Assembly: GCF_036059255.1 (NCBI RefSeq) | Contig: NZ_CP107947.1 | Coordinates: 6,634,001-6,698,000 of the forward strand | DNA length: 64,000 nucleotides | Direction: 5' to 3' | Source of the DNA: Micromonospora sp. NBC_00389 | Lineage (GTDB): Bacteria; Actinomycetota; Actinomycetes; Mycobacteriales; Micromonosporaceae | Part shown: piece after piece, positions 16,326 through 25,629 of the stretch | How positions within the stretch are numbered: the stretch's first letter is position 1 | Layout of the letters: the number at the start of each line of letters is the position of its first letter | Made by a program: the position numbers and the translations under genes | The notes under the pieces: model-generated | The model's database searches: none | Told to the model about the DNA's origin: nothing | What the model saw: only the letters and a program-made list of their open reading frames with translations

Positions 16326-17831
16326 CTACTCCTCCTCGGCGAACACGACCTCGCGGCGCCTGCGAATCGTCGGGAGGACGGCGACGACGAGCGCTGCCAC
16401 GGCCAGGGCCAGAAGCACTGCGGAGATCGGTCGGGTCAGGAAGACCGACGGGTCGCCGCGGGAGATGATGAGCGCCCGCCGCAGGTTCTCCTCAAGCAAG
16501 GGACCGAGGACGAAGCCGAGCAGCAGTGGCGCCGGCTCGCAGCCGCACTTGATCAGGATGTAGCCCAGGATCCCGAAGAACGCGATGGCGTAGACGTCGT
16601 ACGCGTTGAAGGCCAGGGAGTACGTGCCGATCGCGGCGAACAGGATGATCATCGGGAACAGCACCTGGTACGGGATGCGCAGCATGCGCACCCACAAGCC
16701 GATCAGCGGCAGGTTCAGCAGCAGGAGCAGCACGTTGCCGATCCACATCGACGCGATCAGGCCCCAGAACAGCGCCGGTTCGTCATTGATGACGTTCGGG
16801 CCGGGGGTGATGCCGTGGACGATGAACGCGCCGACCATCAGTGCCATCACCGGGTGGGCGGGCAGACCCAGGGTGAGCAGCGGGATGAACGACGTCTGTG
16901 CGGCGGCGTTGTTCGCCGACTCGGGGCCGGCGACGCCCTCGATCGCACCGCGCCCGAACTCCTGCGGCCGCTTCGAGATCCACTTCTCGACGGCGTACGA
17001 GGTGAACGAGGCCAGCACGTGGCCACCGCCAGGCAGGACGCCGAGCGCGGCGCCGAGACCGGTGCCCCGCAGAATCGGGGCGACGATCCGGCGCCGGTCT
17101 TCGCGGGTCGGCCAGAGGTTCTTCACCTTGCTGACGACCGCCGTTCGGGTCTGCTCGTTCTCCAGGTTGCGCAGGATCTCGGCCACCCCGAACATGCCGA
17201 CGGCGACCGACACGAAGTCGATGCCGCCGTACAGCTCGCGCTGGTCGAACACGAACCGGGGCGTGCCGGTGTAGATGTCCTGGCCGACCGTGCCGAGCAG
17301 CACGCCGAGGGCGATCATCGCCAGCGCCTTGAGCGCCGTGCCACGCGCCAGCGCGATCGACACGATCAGGCCGAACAGCACGAGCGAGAAGTATTCGGCC
17401 GGGCCGAACTTCAACGCGACGCTGGCCAGCGGTGGGGCCGCCACGGCCAGCGCGACGGTGGCCACCGTACCCGCGATGAAGGACCCGACCGCAGCGGTGG
17501 CCAGGGCCGGGCCGGCCCTGCCCTGGCGGGCCATCTCGTGCCCGTCCAGCGCGGTGACCGCCGCCGACGACTCACCGGGCAGGTTGATCAGGATGGCGGT
17601 CGTCGAGCCGCCGTACTGTGCGCCGTAATAGATACCGGCCAGCATGATCAACGCCGTCACCGGCTCGAAGCTGAACGTGATCGGCAGCAGCATCGCCACC
17701 GTCGCCGTTGGCCCGATGCCGGGCAGCACGCCGACCGCGGTCCCGAGCAGCACTCCCACGAAGCAGTAGAGGACGTTCTGGACCAGGAAGGCGGTCGAGA
17801 AGCCCAGCGCGAGGTTGTCGAGAAGTTCCAT
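16326..17831 (-). CDS. tctA: Tripartite tricarboxylate transporter, large permease TctA
   Basis: 501 aa, about 11-12 hydrophobic segments. The family signature is near the N-terminus (VGVLPGIGPTATVAMLLP) and is repeated internally (ALGVLPGGGHVLASF), reflecting the two-fold TctA repeat. LINLPGESSAAVTALDGHEMA is also diagnostic. It is the third gene of tctC-tctB-tctA, 20 nt after tctB. It forms the ion-coupled channel that takes up the organic acid delivered by TctC. Confidence 0.95.
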   Translation of the reverse strand: MELLDNLALGFSTAFLVQNVLYCFVGVLLGTAVGVLPGIGPTATVAMLLPITFSFEPVTALIMLAGIYYGAQYGGSTTAILINLPGESSAAVTALDGHEMARQGRAGPALATAAVGSFIAGTVATVALAVAAPPLASVALKFGPAEYFSLVLFGLIVSIALARGTALKALAMIALGVLLGTVGQDIYTGTPRFVFDQRELYGGIDFVSVAVGMFGVAEILRNLENEQTRTAVVSKVKNLWPTREDRRRIVAPILRGTGLGAALGVLPGGGHVLASFTSYAVEKWISKRPQEFGRGAIEGVAGPESANNAAAQTSFIPLLTLGLPAHPVMALMVGAFIVHGITPGPNVINDEPALFWGLIASMWIGNVLLLLLNLPLIGLWVRMLRIPYQVLFPMIILFAAIGTYSLAFNAYDVYAIAFFGILGYILIKCGCEPAPLLLGFVLGPLLEENLRRALIISRGDPSVFLTRPISAVLLALAVAALVVAVLPTIRRRREVVFAEEE

Positions 17832-17851
17832 GCCTCAATCCGGATGCCGCG

Positions 17852-18313
17852 TCAGAACCCCAGCCAAGGGCCCCATAGCGGGATCCGCAGCTGAAGTCCG
17901 ACGACGAAGATGAGCGTGCTGGCCACGGTCAGCCCGGCGGCCACGGCCAAGGCCGTGAGCAGCCGTACGCGTGAGCTGGCCAGCGTGGTGAGCAGGGCGG
18001 TCACCGCCGACGTCGGTACGAATCCGAGGCGCCGGACGGTGAATCCGAAGAACACAACCGCGAGCACGATGGCGGCGACCGCACGCCACGGGATCGGTCC
18101 GAACGAGATCACCTCGCCGGCGATCAGTCCCTTGATGACAATCGCCAGGCCCAAGACGGCCACCGTCGCGCCGACCAGCAGCGGGAAGGCGCCGGGGCCC
18201 ATCCGCAGTGGGGTGCCCAGCTCATAGCCGAGCGACCCCACCACGAATGCACCACCGATCAGGACGAAGACTCCCCCGGCGAGGACGTCCGGAAACGACC
18301 GACGGCGCTCCAC
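17852..18313 (-). CDS. tctB: Tripartite tricarboxylate transporter, small permease TctB
   Basis: 153 aa from GTG 18313, one base after the tctC stop (TGA-G-GTG), so strongly coupled. Four membrane helices: DVLAGGVFVLIGGAFVVGSL, FPLLVGATVAVLGLAIVIKG, AVAAIVLAVVFFGFTVRRLG and a long C-terminal pair. GPGAFPLLVG is the TctB hallmark. A longer frame reading upstream only overlaps the tctC C-terminus and is not used. Confidence 0.92.
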   Translation of the reverse strand: MERRRSFPDVLAGGVFVLIGGAFVVGSLGYELGTPLRMGPGAFPLLVGATVAVLGLAIVIKGLIAGEVISFGPIPWRAVAAIVLAVVFFGFTVRRLGFVPTSAVTALLTTLASSRVRLLTALAVAAGLTVASTLIFVVGLQLRIPLWGPWLGF

Positions 18314-18314
18314 C

Positions 18315-19337
18315 TCAGGAGACCTTGACCCCGGCGTCCGCGATGATCTTCCCCCAGGTGCCGAGCTGCTCCTCAAGCTTGGCCCGGTGCGCCTGCGGGG
18401 TCGCGTCCTGGGCCGGGACCGGCGCGGTGCCGAGCTTGGCCATCTGGTCGATGACCCCTTGGTCGGCCAGTGCCACCTTCAGCGCCTCGGACAGCTTCTC
18501 GACGATCTCCTGCGGCGTGTCGGCCGGGACGTAGAGACCGTGCCACACGCTGACCTGAAGCTGGGGCAGCCCGGCCTCGACCGTGGTGGGCAGGTCGGGA
18601 AGGCTCTTCACCCGCTCGGGCGTGGTGACCGCGTACGCCTTCACCTTCCCCGCGGCGATCTGGCCGCTGGTGTTGGTCGTCTGGTCACACATGAAGTCGA
18701 CCTGGCCACCGACGAGGTCGGTCAGCGCGGGGCCGGTGCCCTGGTACGGGACCTCTTGGAGCTTCACACCAGTGGCGGTCTGGAACAGTAGGCCGCACAG
18801 GTGGGACGCGGCGCCGATGCCGGCGTTCGCCAGCGTGACCTTGTTGGCGTTCGCCTTCACGTGGGTCACGAGGTCCTGGAGTGTCGTGGGCGCGAAGTCC
18901 TTGCGGGCGACGACCGTCATCGGCACCTCGGTGACGAGCCCGACCATCTCGAAGTCCTCGAGCGGCTTGTAGCCCAGGTCCTTGTACAGGGCGGGTGCCG
19001 TCGACATGCCGATGTGGTGCATGAGCACGGTGTAGCCGTCCGGTTCGGCCCGCGCGACCTCGCCGGCACCGACCGTACCGCCGGCACCCTCGACGTTCTG
19101 GACGACGACCTTGCCACCGAGTTTGGCGGCCATCGGCTCGGCGATCATTCGGGTGACCGTGTCCGTCGGGCCGCCCGCACTGAACGGCACGACGATCGTG
19201 ATGTTCTGATCCGGGTAGCCTGCGGCGTCGCCTCCGCCGTTGGCACCTCCGTTGCCGGAACAGGCGGCTACGAGCGTGACGACGCCGATCGCGGCGATCA
19301 TCCGCGCGGCGGCCCGGTACCTGCTGGTCTCTCTCAC
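18315..19337 (-). CDS. tctC: Tripartite tricarboxylate transporter, binding lipoprotein TctC
   Basis: 340 aa from GTG 19337 with GGAGG 5 nt upstream. A lipobox LVAAC at residues 22-26 anchors it to the membrane. The Bug/TctC fold is clear: ITIVVPFSAGGPTDTVTRMI, GAGGTVGAGEVARAEPDGYT, VPYQGTGPALTDLVGGQVDFMCD and LPDLPTTVEAG. It captures an organic acid and feeds TctAB. First gene of the operon, divergent from the two-component pair with a 145-nt shared control region. The ligand is not predictable. Confidence 0.95.
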   Translation of the reverse strand: MRETSRYRAAARMIAAIGVVTLVAACSGNGGANGGGDAAGYPDQNITIVVPFSAGGPTDTVTRMIAEPMAAKLGGKVVVQNVEGAGGTVGAGEVARAEPDGYTVLMHHIGMSTAPALYKDLGYKPLEDFEMVGLVTEVPMTVVARKDFAPTTLQDLVTHVKANANKVTLANAGIGAASHLCGLLFQTATGVKLQEVPYQGTGPALTDLVGGQVDFMCDQTTNTSGQIAAGKVKAYAVTTPERVKSLPDLPTTVEAGLPQLQVSVWHGLYVPADTPQEIVEKLSEALKVALADQGVIDQMAKLGTAPVPAQDATPQAHRAKLEEQLGTWGKIIADAGVKVS

Positions 19338-19443
19338 AGCGGCCTCCTCATCAGCGCATGCACATACCTCGGTGAGTGAGTGGCCCCCAGTCTCGACTGG
19401 TCGGGACGCGGATGGTGTCAGAGAAATCCCAAGAACTCGCGGG

Positions 19444-19482
19444 CTGACACCAGGGCCGGCCCGGGCCGTAGAATCCGCTGGT
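19444..19482 (+). promoter_or_regulatory. Promoter of the response-regulator gene, probably leaderless
   Basis: CTGACA (19444-19449) and TAGAAT (19469-19474) are separated by 19 nt. The ATG at 19483 lies 8 nt after TAGAAT, where transcription would start, and no ribosome site is present. This fits a leaderless mRNA, common in actinobacteria. It lies in the tctC/tctD intergenic region. Confidence 0.6.
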
Positions 19483-20166
19483 ATGCGGATAACCGTCATC
19501 GAGGATGACGACCGCGTGGCGCTGGGTCTGGTGACCGTCCTGACCCAGGCGGGCTTCGAGGTCCACCGCATCGCCACCGCCGCGGAGGCCGTGCGTGCCG
19601 CACCGGCCGACGTGGTCCTCGTCGACCTGGGTCTGCCCGACGGCGACGGGCTCGACGTGATCCGGAAGCTGCGTGACCACCCGGAGACCGCCGTCATCGC
19701 GGTCACCGCACGGTCCGAGGAGCACGAGCGGGTCCGTGGGCTGCGCGCCGGCGCCGACGACTACATCGTCAAGCCGTTCGGCATCGCCGAGTTGCTCGCC
19801 CGGATCGACGCTGTCCTGCGGCGTACCCGGGCGGCTCGTGCCCTGAGCCAATCGGACGAGCCGCTCCTGCTCGGCCCGATGCGGATCGGCGTCGGCACCC
19901 GCGAGGTCACCGTCGACGGCACGCCCGTGGCGTTGACCCGCAAGGAGTTCGAACTGCTCCTGCTGCTGGCCCGGCGGGCACCCAACGTGGTCAGCCGTGA
20001 CATCATCCTCGACCAGATCTGGGGCGCGACGTGGGAGTCGTCGAGTCGCACCCTGGACACCCACATCGCGGCGTTACGGCACAAGCTCGGGACAGACGTG
20101 GTCATCCGCACGATCCACGGCGTCGGCTATCGGCTCCTGGCCGACCAGCCGGAGCTGATCGGCTGA
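19483..20166 (+). CDS. tctD: OmpR-family response regulator (TctD-like)
   Basis: 227 aa. The receiver domain has acidic EDDD near the start, the phospho-acceptor Asp in VVLVDLGLPDGDG, and Lys in IVKPFG. The C-terminal winged helix has VALTRKEFELLLLLARRAPNVVSR and RTLDTHIAALRHKLG...IRTIHGVGYRL. It is 6 nt ahead of the kinase and divergent from tctCBA, the arrangement of the known tctDE systems that switch on citrate-type uptake. It probably activates tctCBA (family knowledge plus inference). Confidence 0.93.
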   Translation: MRITVIEDDDRVALGLVTVLTQAGFEVHRIATAAEAVRAAPADVVLVDLGLPDGDGLDVIRKLRDHPETAVIAVTARSEEHERVRGLRAGADDYIVKPFGIAELLARIDAVLRRTRAARALSQSDEPLLLGPMRIGVGTREVTVDGTPVALTRKEFELLLLLARRAPNVVSRDIILDQIWGATWESSSRTLDTHIAALRHKLGTDVVIRTIHGVGYRLLADQPELIG

Positions 20167-20172
20167 CGCGCC

Positions 20173-21654
20173 GTGCACCGCCGCCTGCTCGTCGTCCTGG
20201 TTCCCCTCGCGGTGCTGCTCGTCGCGGCGCTCGGGGTGCCGCTCAGCATCACTGTGGCCGAGCGGGAGATGCAGGAGACGTACGTCAACCGGCTCAACGA
20301 CGTCGGGCGGTTCGCCTCGCTGGCCGAGACCGCGCTGGCGACCGGGCGGACCGAGGCGCTGCAACAGGAACTGACGCGCTACCACGAGCTCTACGGCATC
20401 CCGGTCGCGCTGGTCGACACGTCGGGCAATGTGTTGCTCGGACCTGCCGATGCGTACCGGGAGGCGGCGCGGACCGAGCCGACGTTGCCCCGGATCGTGA
20501 CCGCGGCGCTGGCCGGGGCGCGGTCCGAACCGTCCTGGGAATGGGCGCCGTGGGACGACTCCGCACTCGTTGTGGCCGAGCCGGTGGGTCGGGACAGTGA
20601 GGTCGTTGGCGCCGTCGTGACGATCTCCGACCTGTCGAAGACACGCGAGACCATCCTCGTACGCTGGGCCCGGCTCGCCGGGCTCGGGCTGCTGCCGTTG
20701 ATCGCATTGGCGGCCGTCGCCTGGCCGGTATCGGCGTGGGTGCTGCGGCCGGTGCGGAAGCTGGATGCGGCGACCTCGCGGATCTCGGAGGGCGACCTGA
20801 CGATCCGCGCCGACGCCGAGGCCGGCCCGATCGAGCTGCGGCGGCTGGCGGCGTCGTTCAACACCATGATGGACGCCGTCGAGAACGCCGCGCAGCGGCA
20901 GCGGGCGTTTGTGTCCGACGCGTCGCACCAGTTGCGCAACCCGTTGACCAGCCTCCGGCTCGCGGTGGAGAGCCTCGCGCCGCACCTGCGGCCGGAGGGC
21001 AACGGGCGGCAGGTGTACGACGTCGCCGTCGACGAGCTGAAGGCGATGCAGCGGATGCTGAACTCGCTGCAGGCCAGTGCGCGGATGGAGAGCCTGCGGA
21101 CGGCGTCGCCGGTGGATCTCGACGAGGTGCTGGCGACCCGGGTGGACCGGTGGCGGGCGTTGACGGCGACGGCGGGGCAGACACTGGCGGTCGACGTGCC
21201 GCCGGGGCTGCGGCTGCTGGAGCCGCCGGGCGGACTGGGCAGCATCCTGGACGAGCTGATCAGCAACGCGTTACGGCTGTCGGGCGCGCAGGCGGTGGAG
21301 GTGACCGCCCGCGTTGTTCCCGCTGATGTGGGCGAAGGAAACCGCAACAGCTCCGCGACGGGAGGCGTGGTCACCGTCGCTGTCCGCGACGACGGGCAGG
21401 GGATCGACGTTTCCGAGCGGGCCCAGGCGCTACGACGGTTCTGGCGGTCGCCGCGGCACCAGAACGTGTCCGGAACCGGCCTGGGACTGGCGATCTGCGC
21501 CGACCTGGTCGGGGCGGCCGGGGGCGAGCTGCGGCTGGAGGAGGGCCTGCCGCGTCCAGACGGGTCCGGGCACGGGTTCGCCGCGGTGGTCGCGTTGCCG
21601 GTCGTTCCGCAGGTGGCGTCGTCGTCCGGCGCCCCGACTCCGTCGCCGGTCTGA
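20173..21654 (+). CDS. tctE: Membrane histidine kinase (TctE-like)
   Basis: 493 aa from GTG 20173. Two membrane helices (about residues 4-28 and 165-190) enclose a ~130-residue extracytoplasmic sensor. Then come HAMP (WVLRPVRKLDAATSRISEGDL), HisKA with the H-box SDASHQLRNPLTSLR, the N-box LDELISNAL, DDGQGI, and the G-box GTGLGLAIC. It is the partner of the preceding regulator. The binding lipoprotein TctC or the TAXI lipoprotein encoded next to it could present ligand to the sensor domain, as suggested for Bordetella Bug proteins (inference). Confidence 0.92.
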   Translation: MHRRLLVVLVPLAVLLVAALGVPLSITVAEREMQETYVNRLNDVGRFASLAETALATGRTEALQQELTRYHELYGIPVALVDTSGNVLLGPADAYREAARTEPTLPRIVTAALAGARSEPSWEWAPWDDSALVVAEPVGRDSEVVGAVVTISDLSKTRETILVRWARLAGLGLLPLIALAAVAWPVSAWVLRPVRKLDAATSRISEGDLTIRADAEAGPIELRRLAASFNTMMDAVENAAQRQRAFVSDASHQLRNPLTSLRLAVESLAPHLRPEGNGRQVYDVAVDELKAMQRMLNSLQASARMESLRTASPVDLDEVLATRVDRWRALTATAGQTLAVDVPPGLRLLEPPGGLGSILDELISNALRLSGAQAVEVTARVVPADVGEGNRNSSATGGVVTVAVRDDGQGIDVSERAQALRRFWRSPRHQNVSGTGLGLAICADLVGAAGGELRLEEGLPRPDGSGHGFAAVVALPVVPQVASSSGAPTPSPV

Positions 21655-21680
21655 GGACCCGGTCGCGTCGCTGTCTCTGG

Positions 21681-22640
21681 TCAGCGCTTGCGGTCGCGGA
21701 ACCAGGCCGCTGCGCCCGGATGGAGCGGAACCGATGCGGTGGAGATCCCGGTACGTACGTTGATCTGCCACGCTTCGGGAACGGCCGCGGCGTCACCGCG
21801 ACTGGCGGAGGTGATCGTGCCGGTGTGCGTGAAGATCGTGTCGGTGATGGCGTAGACCAGGTCGTCGGGCAGGTCGTTGCGCGCGAGCAGCACGTTCGGC
21901 ACGGCGACGGTGCGGGTGGCCGGGATGCCGGCGTAGGCAGTCGCGTGGATCATGGCGGGAGCGTAGGGACCCGGGTACGCCCCGAAGAGCGCGTCCGCCT
22001 GTGCGTCCAACGGGATCAGCCGGATCGGGTGCCGCTGCGCCAGCTCCGTGATGGCGGGTGTCGGGACGCCGGTCAGGGAGAACATCGCGTCGATCTTGCC
22101 GTCGCGCAGTGCCGCCGCCGATTCCGCCTGGCTGAGGTACCGACCGTCGGCGTTCACCGGGCCCAGCTTCAGAACCCGCAGCGATGTGAACTCGGTGCCC
22201 GAATTGCGGGCACCGAGGGATATGCGCTTGCCCTCAAGGTCCCGGAACTCTTCGATCGCTGAACCGGCCATGACCACGAGATGCAGATGACTGTCGTAGA
22301 GCCGGCATACCGCCGAGAGCCCTTCGGGCGCGCTGCCGTCGGTCGTGATCAGCGCATCCAGGCTCGTCAGCCCGAGGTGCGCCTCGCCGGCCCGCAGCAT
22401 CCGGATGTTGTCGGTGGACGCCCCGCTCGGCACGGTGGTCACCGTGGCACCCGGCACCTGCTCGGAGATGTGTTCGGCCAGCGCACCGCCGATGCGCCGG
22501 TATACCGCACCCGCCGGCCCGGTGGCCAGTCGCAGGTGAACCTCGTCTGCCTCGGGCTGCGGGGAGCAGCCGACGAGCAACCCTCCGGCGGCCAGGAGCA
22601 CCGCCCGTCGGCTGATCCGTGGCTCCAGGTTCAGCACCAT
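21681..22640 (-). CDS. TAXI-family TRAP solute-binding lipoprotein (orphan)
   Basis: 319 aa from ATG 22640. The N-terminus has a twin-arginine-like ISRRAVLLAAGG and a lipobox LLVGC (Cys25). TAXI features: LATGPAGAVYRRIGGALAEHI, TVPSGASTDNIRMLRAGEAHLGL, LGARNSGTEFTSLRVLKLG and FSLTGVPTPAITELA. TAXI proteins normally feed a fused DctQM TRAP permease; none is encoded in this window. It is convergent with the TctE-like kinase (26-nt gap), suggesting a sensing partner rather than a transporter part, or use of a permease elsewhere. Confidence 0.9.
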   Translation of the reverse strand: MVLNLEPRISRRAVLLAAGGLLVGCSPQPEADEVHLRLATGPAGAVYRRIGGALAEHISEQVPGATVTTVPSGASTDNIRMLRAGEAHLGLTSLDALITTDGSAPEGLSAVCRLYDSHLHLVVMAGSAIEEFRDLEGKRISLGARNSGTEFTSLRVLKLGPVNADGRYLSQAESAAALRDGKIDAMFSLTGVPTPAITELAQRHPIRLIPLDAQADALFGAYPGPYAPAMIHATAYAGIPATRTVAVPNVLLARNDLPDDLVYAITDTIFTHTGTITSASRGDAAAVPEAWQINVRTGISTASVPLHPGAAAWFRDRKR

Positions 22641-22831
22641 GCCGAGATGATACGGACGGTGACCGTCGGTCGCCGATGACCTCAGGGCGCCATCAATGCA
22701 TCGCAACCACGTCACCCTGCGCCGCCCTCCGGCAAGGTCTCATCGACGTCAACCCGGCGCGCTGGTGCAGCCCGCCGGGACTCCCCCAGCTCGCCTCCCG
22801 ACGGGCCCTTCCGGCGCGACCGGTTACCGCG

Positions 22832-24865
22832 TCACGGGCAGGGTGTCCGCGCGCAGACGTCGATGACCTTGCCGGTGAGTAGGAACACCGCCTTCTGTTT
22901 CTGGGCTCCGGCCTGGGCGCGCGGGAACTCGTGCGGATCGTCGCCGTACTCCGGCCCGGCCGGGGCGAGGTTGGTCGGCGGTGGCGCGTAGGCCGCACCG
23001 CTGTTCCAGATCACGATCGCCGAGCCGGTGTACGGGTACCTGCGGATCGGCGTGATGCCCCAGTACGGGCGCACGTCCAGTGACCAGCCGTCGGCGAGCG
23101 CGGGGGTGTGCAGGCGGGCACCGATGGTGCGCGCCTGGACCTCCGCCGCGGCGGGCGATACCTGCTGGTCGCCGAAGGCCACGTGCATCAGCACCTGGTG
23201 TGCCGGGGTGCCCGGCAACGGCCGGTCGGTCATGTGCTGGGCGTACCCGTTGGCCTCGGATCGGTCCCACAGCATCTGCAGCAGCGCGAGGATCAGCTGC
23301 TGGTCGACCTTGTCCGGGTAGTAGCCGTCCATGATGGTCTGGAACGGGGCGAAGTCCACGCTGCGTTGCAGCAGCGTGGAGTAGTTCATCGCCGGTACGC
23401 CGAGCACCGACCGGGTCCAGTCCTGGGCGATGGCGGTGAGCGCGCCGCCGTTGATGCCGCCCTGGCTGTTGCCGTCGTAGTGCAGCCCGCCGGCCACGTT
23501 GATCAGCGGCCGTGCGCTGGCGTCCCGGAACGCCGGGTGGGCGGCGAACCCGCCCGGGTGGATCATCGCGCGGCCCAGGAAGAGGAAGTTCAGGTAGCTC
23601 TGCTGCAACCGGTCCGCCACTGCGGGGAAGGCACTGAGGTCGGTGAAGGCGCCTGCCACGTAGGGGACGTCGGCGGCGGCCATGCCGATCCAACTGGTCG
23701 CGCAGTAGGTGAAGTCGTACGTGTTCGACATCGTCTTGACGTTGCCGGCGTTGATCTCGGTCGGCCTGCCGAGCAGGCCGTGGCCGTAGAGCGAGAGGTG
23801 CGCCGGCTTCGCGGCCGAGGCACTGCGCGGGATGTTGCAGACGAAGTCCGCCGCCACCGTCGCACCGGACGGCGTGGGCAGGGCGTTCGGCGTCAGCGGC
23901 GTCCCACCGCCGCCGGCCGGCCCGTAGTGCAGCCGGGAGCCGGGCCCGCCGTCGCCGGTCAGATAGGACGGTACGCCGATGGTGCCGGTCACCTGCCGAG
24001 CGATCAGCGGATCCTGCTCGGGCGAATAGTCGGTCACCTGGGTGACGGTGAACGACGGTGCGGCCCGGCGGAGGGCGGCGAACGCGCCGTCCCGGACCGC
24101 CAGCATCCGCCCGGTCAGACCGTGCCGGCTGGCCACGGTGAAGTCCCAGGCGAGGTAGAGACTGTGCCGCTTGACGCCGGTCCTGGACAGGTCGGCGATG
24201 ATCCGCTTCATCTGCGGGACGCGACTGTCCCGATGGCCGAGGCCGGCACCGGTCACGTACGACGTGAACGCCTTCGGCGCCGGGATCAGCGCCCCGTTGC
24301 CGTCGCGCAGGCCGCGCAGGCCGACGACGTACCGGGTGCCCTCGGTCAGCGCCACCGCCGGCCGGATGATCAGCAGCTGCCGGTCCGGCTGGCCGGCGGC
24401 GTGCGCGTCCAGCTCGGCCCAGTACGGCGTGCGCTTGCCGGTCCGGGCGTCGAGCAGCACGATCGGCGCGTCCGGCGCCAGCGAGCGGCCGATGTCGGTG
24501 ACCGGCGCGATCCCGGTCGCTGCGGCGTCGAGGCCGGGCACGCGCACCAGGATCGGTGAGCCGGGACTGAACCCGTCCTGCCGGTTCCATTCCGTCGGGT
24601 CGATCGGGGTCCCCTGCACGTTGGCGGGCATCGCGGAGGCCGCGAGCCGCACCCGCTTGCCGGTGGGGCTGGTCCGATCCGGCACGGTGAAGTAGTCGTT
24701 CGGGAACGGCAGCAGGCAGGCCGTCGGGTCGATCGGGTCGCAGCTCCGGTGCCCGGCCGATGCGGGAGTCGCGGGCGGTGCCGCGGCGGCGGCCGGGCCG
24801 AGCAGGACGGCGCCTGCGGTCACCAGCACGGACACGGCGAGACGGAACCGTCTGGGTGTGGTCAC
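22832..24865 (-). CDS. Secreted alpha/beta-hydrolase-like protein
   Basis: 677 aa. GTG 24865 is preferred because GGGAG lies 6 nt upstream; ATG 24871 directly touches that site. The signal peptide is VTTPRRFRLAVSVLVTAGAVLLGPAAAAAPP. Early motifs are CDPIDPTACLLPFPNDYFTVPD and SAMPANVQGTPIDPTEWNRQ. A nucleophile-elbow-like GNSQGG lies near residues 465-470, after HLSLYGHGLLG. Two cysteines near the end (VCARTPC) may form a disulfide. It probably is an extracellular esterase or lipase-like enzyme; the substrate is unknown. It seems monocistronic. Confidence 0.8.
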   Translation of the reverse strand: MTTPRRFRLAVSVLVTAGAVLLGPAAAAAPPATPASAGHRSCDPIDPTACLLPFPNDYFTVPDRTSPTGKRVRLAASAMPANVQGTPIDPTEWNRQDGFSPGSPILVRVPGLDAAATGIAPVTDIGRSLAPDAPIVLLDARTGKRTPYWAELDAHAAGQPDRQLLIIRPAVALTEGTRYVVGLRGLRDGNGALIPAPKAFTSYVTGAGLGHRDSRVPQMKRIIADLSRTGVKRHSLYLAWDFTVASRHGLTGRMLAVRDGAFAALRRAAPSFTVTQVTDYSPEQDPLIARQVTGTIGVPSYLTGDGGPGSRLHYGPAGGGGTPLTPNALPTPSGATVAADFVCNIPRSASAAKPAHLSLYGHGLLGRPTEINAGNVKTMSNTYDFTYCATSWIGMAAADVPYVAGAFTDLSAFPAVADRLQQSYLNFLFLGRAMIHPGGFAAHPAFRDASARPLINVAGGLHYDGNSQGGINGGALTAIAQDWTRSVLGVPAMNYSTLLQRSVDFAPFQTIMDGYYPDKVDQQLILALLQMLWDRSEANGYAQHMTDRPLPGTPAHQVLMHVAFGDQQVSPAAAEVQARTIGARLHTPALADGWSLDVRPYWGITPIRRYPYTGSAIVIWNSGAAYAPPPTNLAPAGPEYGDDPHEFPRAQAGAQKQKAVFLLTGKVIDVCARTPCP

Positions 24866-24969
24866 GCGCATCTCCCTCGACACAGGACGGTGATTCGACG
24901 CAGGGGTCGACGGTGGTGGGTGGATCGTCGTGTTCTTCCTACGCTCGTGAAACGATCTCGGCAAGAGGG

Positions 24970-25629
24970 TCACGGAGAGGACCGAGCACCCGCCGCGTTG
25001 AGGTAGGTGAGGACGGCGAGGACGCGGCGGTGGCCGCTGTCGGTCACGACGAGGCCGAGCTTGGCGAAGATGTTGCCGATGTGCTTGTGTACGGCGTTGT
25101 CGGTGATGACAAGCTGCTGAGCGATCGTGTCGTTGTCGTGTCCCTGCGCCATCAACGCGAGTACCTCGCGTTCGCGGGGGGTGAGCGCGGCGATCGGGTC
25201 GCCGGCGCGTTGGACGAGTTGCGCGATGACCTCGGGGTCCATGGCGGTGCCACCGGCGGCGACGCGGCGCAGCGCGTCGACGAACTCGTCGACTCGGCTG
25301 ACGCGGTCCTTGAGGAGGTAGCCGACGCCGCCGCCGGTGGTGGAGAGTAGTTCGGCGGCGTACTGCTGCTCGACGTATTGCGACAGCACCAGGACCGGCA
25401 GGCCGGGGTGCTCTCTACGGGCCTGCAGAGCGGCTCGGATGCCCTCGTCGCGAAATGACGGCGGCAGCCGGACGTCGACGATGGTGACGTCGGGTTGGTG
25501 GTCCCGCACGGCGGTGAGGAAGCCCGCCGCATTGTCAGCGATGGCGGCGATGTGAAAGCCCACGCGGTTGAGCAGCAGCTCCAGCCCGGTGGACAGCAGC
25601 ACGTTGTCTTCGGCGATCACTACCCGCAC
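24970..25629 (-). CDS. NarL/LuxR-family response regulator
   Basis: 219 aa from GTG 25629, overlapping the kinase stop by 10 nt. The receiver has VVIAEDNVLL, the acceptor Asp in VTIVDVRLPPSF, and a Lys in GYLLKDRV. The LuxR helix-turn-helix is at the C-terminus: LTPREREVLALMAQGHDNDTIAQQL and NAVHKHIGNIFAKLG. Together with the preceding kinase it forms a DesKR-like pair that most likely controls the divergent ABC exporter at 26971-30347 (inference). Confidence 0.92.
   Translation of the reverse strand: MRVVIAEDNVLLSTGLELLLNRVGFHIAAIADNAAGFLTAVRDHQPDVTIVDVRLPPSFRDEGIRAALQARREHPGLPVLVLSQYVEQQYAAELLSTTGGGVGYLLKDRVSRVDEFVDALRRVAAGGTAMDPEVIAQLVQRAGDPIAALTPREREVLALMAQGHDNDTIAQQLVITDNAVHKHIGNIFAKLGLVVTDSGHRRVLAVLTYLNAAGARSSP

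Noticed and set aside
16026-17894. 622-codon plus-strand frame opposite tctA
   Set aside because: His/Arg/Gln-rich shadow of tctA with no domain.
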